A DNA stretch of 64,000 nucleotides from the NCBI RefSeq assembly GCF_963583255.1, contig NC_084803.1, positions 25,332,428 to 25,396,427 on the forward strand. The letters are read 5' to 3'. Position numbers and translations under genes: made by a program. Below the pieces are notes generated by a model that had not been told where the DNA came from, made no database searches, and was given only the letters and a program-made list of their open reading frames with translations. This document shows, in pieces, positions 20,873-30,386 of the stretch (its first letter is position 1; every line of letters begins with the position of its first letter). The stretch comes from Pyrus communis (taxonomy: Eukaryota > Streptophyta > Magnoliopsida > Rosales > Rosaceae).

Positions 20873-21253
20873 TCAGAGGCAACCCGTTCCCCCTCCAAAG
20901 ACCATATCTTTTGGAGTATGCTAGAATACGTACCATTTTAGTCTTCAATCTTTATTTATGTCTAATTCGACTTTTGGGTCTTGAAATGGTGGCGTTTCGG
21001 ATTTAGACGTGCGATCTTGAATATTGTGCCATAAAATTTGTAATGATGAGACTTTGCGATGATGGCGTTACACGAAAAACAAGAAATTTTCTTCAATGTT
21101 CTTCATTAATTCCAACCGAAAGATTGATTAATCCCAAAATGAGTCGGTTTGGATTCGACAACTAAATGATTCACTTGCTGTCGCAAAAAAAGGCCCCAAC
21201 TCTCTTTTCGTACTAATTTCAAAATTCTCCTTGTTTTCTTAAAGTCTTATCTA
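20873..21253. other. Intergenic, nothing recognised
   Basis: Mixed-composition DNA without an open frame or repeat I can identify. Confidence 0.4.
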
Positions 21254-21876
21254 TGGCATCTTCAAGCAAGAGCACAAATCACCCAGGATTACGCCTTACA
21301 ATCTTCCTCCAATGAAGGTTCGCAATCAGGAGGAAGGCCGAACCTTTGTCGAAAACCATCGAGATCTCTTGGGCCAATGTAGAGTCTGCTGGGAGTCGGC
21401 ACATGATATTCATGCTACACTCCCAACGCCGTCTGAACCCCAGCGTCCCTGCACCAAAATTTATCCTTGGTTCTTAGACTTGGTCCTTCGTTTCCCCCTT
21501 TCTGATTTCTTGAAAAGTATCTTGCCTTTTGTTATGACATTGTCATCTTATTTCTCCAGCAACCTTCAAACTCGTCACGTGTTTTGAATTGCTAAACCAG
21601 TGGTATGGGGCTGGCCTGGGCATTCAAGAATTTAGAATGCTGCTTATCATCAGGATGGGTTTCGACGTCTGCTACTATTTCTTAGCCAGACCTAGTCTCC
21701 TTTGGGATTCATACATTCAGGATGTTCCTTGCCAGGATAGGGATTGGTTTAAGAACATACTGGTTGTCGATGGAGATTGGGAGGGCACGATAAATGAAGT
21801 TAGGGTTAGAGCTCTCCCTTCTCTCAATCTAGAGTTTAACAACGAGTTGGCGGACATCAGGGTGTACCGTCCATAG
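21254..21876 (+). pseudogene. Degenerate mobile-element-like ORF
   Basis: Starts MASSSKSTNHPG and breaks into several frames (stops near 21312, frame changes near 21590). The later part (LNQWYGAGLGIQEFRMLL, GFDVCYYFLARPSLLW, WFKNILVVDGDWEG) faintly resembles the plant putative gypsy-type transposon domain found in additional ORFs of retroelements. The resemblance is by eye and weak. It could be an unrelated dead host gene. Confidence 0.3.
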
Positions 21877-22644
21877 CTGATCCACCAGCCAATGTCGATT
21901 TCGTCGTTCATCATAATTGGAAATGGTTTCTTTCACCTGAATGCGTCATATTGGTTGGTGATATCGCCTATCAAACCATTCATCTTTCTTGGATCTACTA
22001 AAAGATCATGTTAATAAAAATAAAAAATAAAATTAAAAAGACGAAATCCGGTGAGGAGAATGAAGAGTAAACATAAACGACAATCGACAATTAAATATAC
22101 ATCTAGGGTTTATGGATTATTTTGTCATCAGATAACGACCCGATTAGTTAACGTGTTGATCTGAAACTCGTTATTTCTTGCAGGATTAACAGGTCGTGCA
22201 AGAAATTGTCAAATCTAGCTGTATTAATCACATCCCTGCTTGACGAAAGCCCTATCATTTTTATGTTTCATTTTTGTAATTCATTGTTGTTGAGGGTAAT
22301 TGAGTCTATTTTCTTGGTTATATTTGAAAGTTTATATAATAAGTGACATTTGTGAATTTATGGGCTAAACTTTGGTTTTTTTTTGTTTTTATATGAAAAC
22401 TGTGTTTAAAGATGAAGCTGGATCCGTATTGAAAGCCACAAATTAAGTGACCAAAGTACATATATTTAGATGAAACAGAACATTAAGATAGAAATATTAT
22501 AATTGTCCACAAACTAAACAAACTTGAAAAGAAACTAACACCATCATTGAGATCAATGATAGGCATATACGTATAGCAAAGAACAACATAGCTTAACTCT
22601 AAAGTGAGGCCACATGGACTAACAAGAAGCGAGCTCTTCTTCTA
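21877..22644. other. Intergenic, downstream of the Ole e 1-like gene
   Basis: AT-rich, no gene seen. The minus-strand 3' UTR and polyadenylation signal of the gene ending at 22645 would lie in the right part. Confidence 0.4.
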
Positions 22645-23356
22645 TTACTGCTGATCGTAGTTCTTGTATTGCTCGAGGATTTTTTCACAACCAGCCAATG
22701 GCTCGTCCTTGAAGAAGCCCATGTTATTTGCATAACGCTTGTCCTTAACCACACCGTTGTAACGGGTGACTACAACGTTCGCACGGCTGCGTCCAGGGTC
22801 TGCCGATTTACAGTCACTTATAGGACTGCTAACAAGGACAGACTCACAAATTTGGTCTTCATGGTCCTCTTCAATCAAAATGTTGTATGTTCCAGTCGAG
22901 TCAGTCTCTCCCTCCACGCTGTATGCAAGCTGCAAGGTGTTCCTGTCTTTGCACTCAATTCTCACCCTTGCACCTAATAACAAGCACATCGCAACAGACA
23001 ATACGCATATAAATGTTTTAGGAAAATAACTGTTATAATACTTTACACTAAGAAACTATTTATATTTTCTGATCCCATTTGATTGATTTATAACATGGTG
23101 AGCTAATTATGTGATCATAAGATATGTATGCCAGGCTACTTATCATTACAGGTAAGTTTTAACATATAAACAAAAATCAAATCCGTTTAGAAGGACTACC
23201 AGGAATATAATTCGTGGCAGTCGTCTCAAAACCGCATTGGCAAGTGTCACAGTAGACGCGACCTTGAACGTGGAAGGGATTGCCCAACGTGCCTGCGCTA
23301 ACAAGCCCCAGAAGCATGCAGAGAGCCAACAAGACCACCACCCTAGACATGGTCAT
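22645..23356 (-). CDS. Pollen Ole e 1 allergen/extensin-family secreted protein (two exons)
   Basis: Exon 1 is 23356-23200 and exon 2 is 22973-22645. The donor (CCTG then GTAGTCC) and acceptor (TTATTAG then GTGCAAGG) keep the frame, giving 161 residues. Start MTMSRVVVLLALCMLLGLV forms a signal peptide; an alternative in-frame Met lies at 23350 and another at 23398. The mature part shows the family signature QGRVYCDTCQCGF, then ARVRIECKDR, ILIEEDHEDQICES, SDCKSADPGRSRANVVVTR and NNMGFFKDEPLAGC, with six cysteines placed as in Ole e 1. The PROSITE pattern ends with Arg where this has Gln. Family members are small secreted glycoproteins of pollen and other tissues; their exact role is not settled. 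A TA/CA microsatellite lies about 130-180 bases upstream. The gene looks intact and is the best host gene here. Confidence 0.92.
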
Positions 23357-23398
23357 GGCCAAGAATATTATTTTTAGCAAGGCTGAGACAAGTGCCAA

Positions 23399-24089
23399 GA
23401 GAGGAGGGAAAGGCTAAGTGAAATCGAAATGTCGAACGTGAAGAACAAGAGTGGAAACTATGGAATGAGACGTAATGCATTCATACAAAAACACACACAC
23501 ACACGCACACACACACACACACATATATATATATGTAGCTAGTGAGGCTATTGGACTTTGGAGGAAGGGAGGGAGCACTTACACAACCAGTCACATGCAG
23601 AGTCATTGAAACAAAGAGAGTCTTGCGGGCCATTTCTTATGCCCTCTCCTCCGCAGTTGGCATTAATTTCAATGTGTAAGATGAGATCCATTTCGTCCTT
23701 CCAATATTATTGTATAATTTGTAGGACATGAGGGATTATAAAACTAGAACCTATGTTAAATATATATTGCATGCGAAAGAACGGAGAAAGTCTTACCCAG
23801 GTTCGTTCACACGTCCAATTAAGTAGCTGCCCCATTGCCATTACAGGGAAACATTTAGTTTTATTAGCTACTGTAACACCGTTATGTACTGATACTAATT
23901 GGTGCATGTTATAATAAGCTTATATTATTCATACATATTTAGAGCTTGAAATATAAATGTGTGTTGCTTACTCTTGTTATAATAGATAGATTAGTAAGAC
24001 AACATGACATTTACGGTTATATAAAAAAATTCACTATGAATTTAATTTTTATTATGTAAAAATACAAATAAAATAAATGCATAATAACT
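23399..24089. other. Upstream region of the Ole e 1-like gene
   Basis: Contains a (CA)n/(TA)n microsatellite at about 23492-23534, whose TATATATATA on the minus strand could serve as a TATA box about 170 bases before the ATG. The rest is AT-rich with no gene. Confidence 0.4.
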
Positions 24090-24328
24090 TTGTAAGACAG
24101 TGAAACAAAGACCTACAGATGCTCCGGTTAAAAGATGTGATTACGAGATAGAGACTTAGGACCAAAGGAATAAAGGAAGGCTTAAGAAGACTTGGAAAGA
24201 GGCTCTAAGTAAAGACTTGAACCACTTGGATCTAATGGAAGACATGACACAAAACTGAGCGCAATGACATTCTAGGATTTATATAGCCGACCCCACTTAG
24301 TGGGATAAGATTTTGTTGTTGTTGTTGG
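24090..24328 (+). mobile_element. 5'-truncated RTE-clade LINE, 3' end
   Basis: Decayed frame shows the end of a LINE polyprotein (RLKKTWKEALSKDLNHLDL, then MEDMTQN, HSRIYIADPT). It is followed by the family tail GACCCCACTTAGTGGGATAA and a (TTG)n terminus at 24313-24328. TTG tails mark plant RTE LINEs. Several stops are present; only the last 240 bases remain. Confidence 0.8.
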
Positions 24329-25225
24329 GTAACTATGGTGAAGGGGAATAGTGAAGAATACCAAAGTTTTAGAAGAAAAAAGGAACCTTTGAGGGGAATC
24401 TAAGATCCTACACCTCTTAAGCTACACGTGGTTAAGTTGAAAGCAATAACGCTATTAGATTATTTGACCTGTCTCTTTAAAATTTTAACAATTGTTTTTC
24501 TTTTAATTTCTTTATCCTTCAAAATATCCAATAACTACTATCCCTGGAACTTTCATGTTTCCAAATTCCAAAGAAGTGTGAGTGGGATGTTTTTCTTCTT
24601 CCTCTTTTGAATAGTACTTCATATATATATATATGTATGTATGTATGTGTATGTATATGTATATATGAGGCCTCAAGAAAGGGATCTCAATTTTCTTATA
24701 AAAATGGGGATTAGTTGTGGGGCTCATCAAATTTTTCAGGGAATGACCAAAATGATTGATGATGGACAATCTTAGAGACCAATTTTATCGATTTCAAATT
24801 TCAGAAACCAAAATAAGAAGTTATGCAAATCTCATGAACTATTTTGAATAAAAAGCCATATTAATATATAGAAGAATACTATTATTATATATGATTTTCC
24901 AATGCAGACCCGTGGAGAAAGAAGTTGCAAAATATTAAGAGGAATTCTATTGCATGTTGTGCATCCAAGAGACAAAATCGTTGTATCCAACATCTTATAT
25001 TAATTGCTGAACTAATAACTGTTCGTTTTACTTACATTGTGGGGGATCTTTCACACGTCCAGCGAGAAAAGCATGTGCGTGTAATTAGATGCAGTAGTCG
25101 TTGGGTGTGGACTCAGCAACCGGTGTATAACTATTCACATCACATGGGATCTAGTAATCTATATATTGGGTACTGTTTCTTTATAGGACTATGAAGATTC
25201 AACTCCATCTTTCAACAATCATGAG

Positions 25226-25270
<45 letters not shown>

Positions 25271-25450
25271 TTTTTATCAATGTGCATTTTTAACTTTTTT
25301 AATTTTCTTGAAATTAAGGAGTACTTGATGAAATTGATACGAGGTGGAATCTCATGCAATAATATGCAGTAATAAACTCTCTAGTTCCTATTCCTGAAAT
25401 TCATACGAGGCGGAGTCTCCTGCAATAATATGCAGTAATAGATTCTATAT
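24329..25450. other. Intergenic with microsatellites, no gene seen
   Basis: TA/TGTA microsatellites at about 24620-24668 and (TA)n at 25231-25260. An approximate tandem duplication (GATACGAGGTGGAATCTC...AATATGCAGTAATA and CATACGAGGCGGAGTCTCC...) spans about 25338-25441, just before the copia insertion. Confidence 0.5.
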
Positions 25451-25720
25451 TATTGAATTTTGAATGTCTATATTTGTATTGTGTGAAATTGTGTGAAACC
25501 AATTACAAGGAAAGCTCATATCAATGAGCAAGGAAAAGAAACGGGAGGAGCCGAAAACAAGGAAAAGCAAAACATAAAAAAAGAAAAAACAAAGCATGAA
25601 ACATGGAAGCATAAAACATGGAAGGAAACATGGAAAAGTAAACATGGAAGGAAACATGGAAAAGTAAAAGTATGCTTTCTTCCAATACATGGAAAAGTAA
25701 AAGTATGCTTTCTTCCAATA
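25451..25720 (-). repeat. 3' LTR of element C
   Basis: 270 bases. Contains a tandem duplication of about 26 bases (GGAAGGAAACATGGAAAAGT unit, about 25620-25672) that the other LTR lacks, plus a duplicated AGTATGCTTTCTTCCAATAC near its right end shared by both LTRs. Confidence 0.9.
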
Positions 25721-25727
25721 CTCCCCC

Positions 25728-28700
25728 TCAAGCTGGATCAAGGGGATTAATTGATCCAAGCTTGAACAAAAGACGTTGAAAATCAGCAGAGGGTAATCCT
25801 TTTGTGAAAATATCCGCAAGTTGATCATGACTGCGCGTGTAGTGAGTGTCGATCACCTTGGACTGAACTTGATTTCTGACGTAGTGACAATCAACTTCAA
25901 TATGTTTAGTTCGCTCATGGAATACAGGATTCGATGCAATGTGCATCGCGGCCTGATTATCACAGTGTAGGGACATGGGTTGTTGATGAGGAAAACCTAA
26001 AGTCAACAGAAGGCTTTTGAGCCAAATAAGTTCACAAGCAGTGGACGCCATAGCACGATACTCTTCCTCTGCACTAGAGCGTGCAACAACACTTTGTTTC
26101 TTGCTTTTCCAGGTAACTAGGTTGCCTCCCACAAACGTACAAAACCCAGTGGTAGACTTGCGATCGAGAGAATTGCCTGCCCAGTCAGCATCGGTATAGC
26201 CTGAGATCTGAGTGTGACTATTGTTGCGCATAAGAATTCCTCTACCAATGGAACCCTTAAGATAACGTAGCACACGATGAACAATCTTCAAATGATCCAT
26301 GCTTGGAGAGTGCATAAACTGGCTAACAATGCTGACAGCATATGATATATCAGGACGTGTGATAGTCAGATAAATGAGTTTGCCAACCATTCTTTGATAG
26401 TAACTTAAATTGGGAACTGGATCACCGTGAGTTTTTAGCTTCAAGTTGCTATCCAAGGGGGTACGAGCAGGCTTGCAATCTGTCATTTTTGCTTCGTGAA
26501 GAAGATCCATGACATACTTGCGTTGGTTGAGGAAGAAACCCTTGTGAGAGTGTGCCATCTCGATGCCCAGAAAGTATTTGAGAGTGCCAAGATCCTTGAT
26601 AGCAAACTTGTTGTTGAGATACTGTTTAAGAGCATTAATCTCTGACATATTATCACCTGTCACAATTAGATCATCAACATAAATGAGCACAACTAGTTTA
26701 CCCACTAAGCTGGAACGAACAAATAGGGAAGAATCCGCAATACTTCGACAAAAACCAACCCTTTCCAAAACATGACTGAGCTTGGCATACCATGCACGTG
26801 GACTTTGCTTGAGACCATAAATGGATTTATGGAGTTTGCACACCATTTCTGGATTGTTTGATTGAGGATGACCTGGGGGTAGCTTCATGTAAACCTCTTC
26901 TTCAAGTTCACCATGCAGGAAAGCATTTTTAACATCCATTTGAAAGAGAGCCCATGCATTGTTAATTGCAACCGACAACAATACTCTAACAGTGTTCATT
27001 TTTGCCACCGGAGCAAATGTCTCTTTATAATCGACGCCATAGGTTTGTGTAAAACCTCGAGCAACCAAGCAAGCCTTATTCCTTTCGATTGTGCCATCTG
27101 AATGAAACTTAGTTTTGTACACCCAACGACTCCCCACTGCCTTCTTTCCTTTTGGAAGTTTCACTATAGTCCATGTGTTATTTTCATGGAGGGCTTGAAG
27201 CTCCTCTGCCATAGCATTTCTCCACTCACTGTAAAGATTGGCTTCTTGAAAACTTTGAGGTTCTCGAGCTTCATTAATGGCACTTAGGAATGTAGCAAAA
27301 GAAGATGAGACTTTGCTATAATCAATAACATCAGTCACGGGATACCTGGCAGTGTAGGTCACATAATCATGCAACTTGGATGGAAGTTTCCTCTCTCGTG
27401 CAGGATTGCGACGAACTGTAGGAGATTGAACTACAGGTATTTGAACAACATCATGGTTGGAAGGATCACTGGAGGGTGCAGTGTGAATCTCTGATGAGGA
27501 AGGGTTTTCATCTTCAAGATGTTCCACCGAGTGAAGGTTAACATCATCCGGCACATGATCACTAGGAGTGCATGTTGCATCTTCTCCGTTTGGATATGGA
27601 AAAGGAAATAAGTCCATCAAATGCTCCCCCTGTCTAGAGTAATCCAGTGATTGTGAAAAGTAAGGAACATGTTCTTCAAATTTAGCATCCCTTGAAACAA
27701 CCATTTTTCTAGTTGTTGAATTATAGCACTTGTAACCTTTTTGGGTAGATGAATAACCTAGAAAGACACATTTGGCAGCCCTTGGGTCTAGCTTGTCACG
27801 ATTTTGAGTTTGAATGTGAACAAAGCATGTACACCCAAAGACTCTCAAATGGGAAAAGTTGATCTTTCTATTTTTCAAGACCTCATAAGGTGATTTAAAA
27901 TTCAACACTTTACTAGGCAATCTATTGATGAGATATGCCGCAGTAAGGACTCCTTGAGACCAAAACTTCTTAGGCACATTCATGTGAAACATAAGAGCTC
28001 TAGTCTTCTCAAGTAGATCTCTATTCTTCCTCTCGGCCACCCCATTTTGTTGAGGTGTTCCAACACAGCTTGTTTGGTGTAATATACCATGCGTGCTCAA
28101 GTAGTGTGACATGTTATGAGACATATATTCTGTGCCGTTATCTGATCGTAAAATATGAATTTTTGAAGCAAATTGGGTGGCCACAAGTCTATGAAAATCT
28201 TGAAAAACTTCCATCAAAAGATACAACCAAGTAATCCTTGTGAAATCATCCACAAAAGTTACAAAATATTTGTATCCATCAAAAGACTCTATAGTTGGTC
28301 CCCAAACATCGGAATGCACAATTTCAAAAGGGTTACTAGCCCTAGACAAAGAGGAAGTAAATGGTAATCTAGTAAACTTAGAAAAATGACAAACATCACA
28401 AGGACTTGTAACTTTGCCCATATTTGGGAACAAGGTGGATAGAACTTTTTCAGAAGGATGTGCTAGACGTTGGTGCCAAAGTTGTTGTTCTTGAGCTAAG
28501 CTTGAAGTGACTTGAAAAACCTTGGGAACTTGAATATGCTTGGAAAGATAGTAGAGACCATTTAAGAAAAATCCTTCACCAATCGTCTTCTTGGTGACTA
28601 CATCCTGAAAGATCACATTTTTGGGAGAGAAAATGGCAAGACAATTTAATGAGTTTGTGATCTTGCTAACAGATAAAAGTTGAAAAGGGAATGAGGGAAC

Positions 28701-28847
28701 ATAAAGAGCCTCAGACTCGACATCACTTGAGATCAAATGTATTTTTCCTTTTCCCACAACCATAGCATTTTTTCCATTGGCAACTGACACTTGGGCTGGA
28801 ATAGAAAATTTTTTAAATTTATGCAAGTTTGTAGACTTGTTAGTCAT
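25728..28847 (-). CDS. Ty1/copia pol: protease end, integrase, reverse transcriptase, RNase H
   Basis: A frame of 1039 residues with no internal stop. In order: the end of the protease, a GAG-pre-integrase segment with the HHCC zinc finger (HQRLAHPSE near residue 129, CDVCHFSK near 155), and the integrase core with catalytic Asp-Asp-Glu (HSDVWGP about 179, DNGTEY about 237, QNGVAERKNR about 267). A linker follows, then reverse transcriptase (FTQTYGVDYKETFAPV, MDVKNAFLHGELEEEVYMK, YVDDLIVTG about 723) and RNase H (SSAEEEYRAMA about 923, CDNQAAMHIASNP, ADIFTKGLP). Domain order IN-RT-RH defines copia. The frame begins inside the protease because of a one-base shift just downstream of the active-site Asp, so it is not expressed as part of gag-pol unless that shift is bypassed. 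Confidence 0.95.
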   Translation of the reverse strand: MTNKSTNLHKFKKFSIPAQVSVANGKNAMVVGKGKIHLISSDVESEALYVPSFPFQLLSVSKITNSLNCLAIFSPKNVIFQDVVTKKTIGEGFFLNGLYYLSKHIQVPKVFQVTSSLAQEQQLWHQRLAHPSEKVLSTLFPNMGKVTSPCDVCHFSKFTRLPFTSSLSRASNPFEIVHSDVWGPTIESFDGYKYFVTFVDDFTRITWLYLLMEVFQDFHRLVATQFASKIHILRSDNGTEYMSHNMSHYLSTHGILHQTSCVGTPQQNGVAERKNRDLLEKTRALMFHMNVPKKFWSQGVLTAAYLINRLPSKVLNFKSPYEVLKNRKINFSHLRVFGCTCFVHIQTQNRDKLDPRAAKCVFLGYSSTQKGYKCYNSTTRKMVVSRDAKFEEHVPYFSQSLDYSRQGEHLMDLFPFPYPNGEDATCTPSDHVPDDVNLHSVEHLEDENPSSSEIHTAPSSDPSNHDVVQIPVVQSPTVRRNPARERKLPSKLHDYVTYTARYPVTDVIDYSKVSSSFATFLSAINEAREPQSFQEANLYSEWRNAMAEELQALHENNTWTIVKLPKGKKAVGSRWVYKTKFHSDGTIERNKACLVARGFTQTYGVDYKETFAPVAKMNTVRVLLSVAINNAWALFQMDVKNAFLHGELEEEVYMKLPPGHPQSNNPEMVCKLHKSIYGLKQSPRAWYAKLSHVLERVGFCRSIADSSLFVRSSLVGKLVVLIYVDDLIVTGDNMSEINALKQYLNNKFAIKDLGTLKYFLGIEMAHSHKGFFLNQRKYVMDLLHEAKMTDCKPARTPLDSNLKLKTHGDPVPNLSYYQRMVGKLIYLTITRPDISYAVSIVSQFMHSPSMDHLKIVHRVLRYLKGSIGRGILMRNNSHTQISGYTDADWAGNSLDRKSTTGFCTFVGGNLVTWKSKKQSVVARSSAEEEYRAMASTACELIWLKSLLLTLGFPHQQPMSLHCDNQAAMHIASNPVFHERTKHIEVDCHYVRNQVQSKVIDTHYTRSHDQLADIFTKGLPSADFQRLLFKLGSINPLDPA

Positions 28848-28851
28848 ATGA

Positions 28852-30057
28852 TCAGTGGCTTCCAGAATCTATAATCCAATAATCATGCACATTACCAATG
28901 TTGAGAGCAGTTGAGAAGGAGTGTAAGATACCTGGGATGTCCCTTTGTACCACGCCTTCATTTCCAGCCAGGAAGCCAGCAAACTGTCCTAGTAGTGCAG
29001 TTTGATTGTTGTCACACTGATTTAGTGGTCCTTCACTATCTCCAAGACCTTGTTTCTTGTGAAGAAACATAGCAAACTCGTTGATCAGTGCAGCTGGATT
29101 AGTGGTGAACTTCAGTGCTCCATCAGAAGAAGTTGTGGCAACATGATTTGCCTTGTAAGAAGGGTTGTACAAGCCTTTCGAGACACCTTTGTTATCCCTA
29201 GGAAACTTTGGTTTTAACTCTGGATGAAGAATCCAGCATCGGTCTCTTGAGTGCCCACCAGCATCACAATGGCTACATTTTAAGCCAGTTTTCTTTCCTT
29301 TGTAGCCTCTCTCCTCACCAAGTTTTTGGTTAGAGAAGTAAGCCCTAGCTTCTGGTATATTTGCCTTCATGTCCAAGGTCATGACTTTCCTTCGAACCTC
29401 TTCTCTTTGAATTGTGGCACACACACTTGAAAAAGAAGGCAGGTCGGGATTCATGAGGATATGGCTTCGAAGATCTTCGAATTCAGGGCTCAGGCTTGCT
29501 AGGAGTTGGAATATTTTGTCTTCCTCGGCTCTTTTAGTTAGCACAGCAGCGTCGATGGTGTGTGGTCGATACACATTCAGCTCGTTCCACATAGTGGTCA
29601 GCTTTCCAAGATGTTGCACAAATGGCTTCCCTTCCTGTTGCAAACCAGCAATGTCCTTCTTTAACTGAAACACTCTAGCCGCATTGTTCTGATTTCCATA
29701 CATTTCCTTGAGATTTTTCCAAAGAGTCATGGAGGATTCAGCATAGCTAAAAATTTCTGCAATCTTATGATCCATGGAATTGAGTAGCCACGACATAACC
29801 AACTGGTCTTTGCATAGCCAAACATCATACTCCGGTGAGGTAGTCTCAGGCATTGGAATAGCACCATTAACATAACCAAGCTTTGATCGTCCTCCCAGAG
29901 CAAGAGAAACTGCTCTCTCCCATGGAAGATAGTTAAACTCATTTAGCAAGACAGAACTAAGACGTTGATTTGGGTTGATATCAATATCTGAGTGTGTTGA
30001 TGGTGGAGTAGCATGAAAGCCGTCTCCTTCCAAATTTACTAAGCTTTCTTCAGCCAT
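28852..30057 (-). CDS. Ty1/copia gag with truncated protease start
   Basis: 401 residues starting MAEESLVNLEGDG. Shows the copia gag core (FNYLPWERAVSLALGGRSKL, SSMTLWKNLKEMYGNQNNAA, FQLKKDIAGLQQEGKPFVQH, LTTMWNELNVY) and a CCHC zinc knuckle (CSHCDAGGHSRDRC, about residue 260). It ends DYWIIDSGSH then stop: the protease active-site aspartate motif is reached and then lost to one extra base near 28860. The next frame (28847) continues the protein at once. The start codon lies about 70 bases after the primer site. Confidence 0.9.
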   Translation of the reverse strand: MAEESLVNLEGDGFHATPPSTHSDIDINPNQRLSSVLLNEFNYLPWERAVSLALGGRSKLGYVNGAIPMPETTSPEYDVWLCKDQLVMSWLLNSMDHKIAEIFSYAESSMTLWKNLKEMYGNQNNAARVFQLKKDIAGLQQEGKPFVQHLGKLTTMWNELNVYRPHTIDAAVLTKRAEEDKIFQLLASLSPEFEDLRSHILMNPDLPSFSSVCATIQREEVRRKVMTLDMKANIPEARAYFSNQKLGEERGYKGKKTGLKCSHCDAGGHSRDRCWILHPELKPKFPRDNKGVSKGLYNPSYKANHVATTSSDGALKFTTNPAALINEFAMFLHKKQGLGDSEGPLNQCDNNQTALLGQFAGFLAGNEGVVQRDIPGILHSFSTALNIGNVHDYWIIDSGSH

Positions 30058-30125
30058 GATTGAAGGACAAGAAGCTCACAAATCTCTCAAGAGAACACCA
30101 CAGAGACAGGCCGGTTAGGGTCACT

Positions 30126-30137
30126 GCTCTGATACCA
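30126..30137 (-). promoter_or_regulatory. Primer-binding site of element C
   Basis: TGGTATCAGAGC, complementary to the 3' end of initiator tRNA-Met, with no gap to the 5' LTR. Confidence 0.92.
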
Positions 30138-30381
30138 TATTGAATTTTGAATGTCTATATTTGTATTGTGTGAAATTGTGTGAAACCAATTACAAGGAAA
30201 GCTCATATAAATGAGCAAGGAAAAGAAACGGGAGGAGCCGAAAACAAGGAAAAGCAAAACATAAAAAAAGAAAAAACAAAGCATGAAACATGGAAGCATA
30301 AAACATGGAAGGAAACATGGAAAAGTAAAAGTATGCTTTCTTCCAATACATGGAAAAGTAAAAGTATGCTTTCTTCCAATA
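30138..30381 (-). repeat. 5' LTR of element C
   Basis: 244 bases, TATTGGAAGAAAGC to AATTCAATA on the minus strand, directly followed by the primer site. Confidence 0.92.
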
Positions 30382-30386
30382 TATAT

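Larger units (their letters stand above)
25451..30381 (-). mobile_element. Element C: nearly intact Ty1/copia LTR retrotransposon
   Basis: LTRs run from TATTG to CAATA rather than TG to CA: 25451-25720 and 30138-30381. With these ends the target duplication is TATAT (25446-25450, 30382-30386), the primer site TGGTATCAGAGC (30126-30137) and the purine tract TTGAGGGGGAG (25721-25731) abut the LTRs exactly. Gag (30057-28852) and pol (28847-25728) are full length and separated by a single frameshift in the protease motif. LTRs differ mainly by a 26-base duplication in the 3' LTR, so the insertion is young. Confidence 0.95.

Noticed and set aside
25493..25750. Lys/Trp-rich frame (repeated KWKSKHG type)
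   Set aside because: Product of short tandem repeats in the copia LTR; the same frame appears in the other LTR.
28847..28860. Programmed frameshift in copia element C
   Set aside because: It falls within the protease active-site motif rather than at a slippery site; a simple one-base insertion is more likely.
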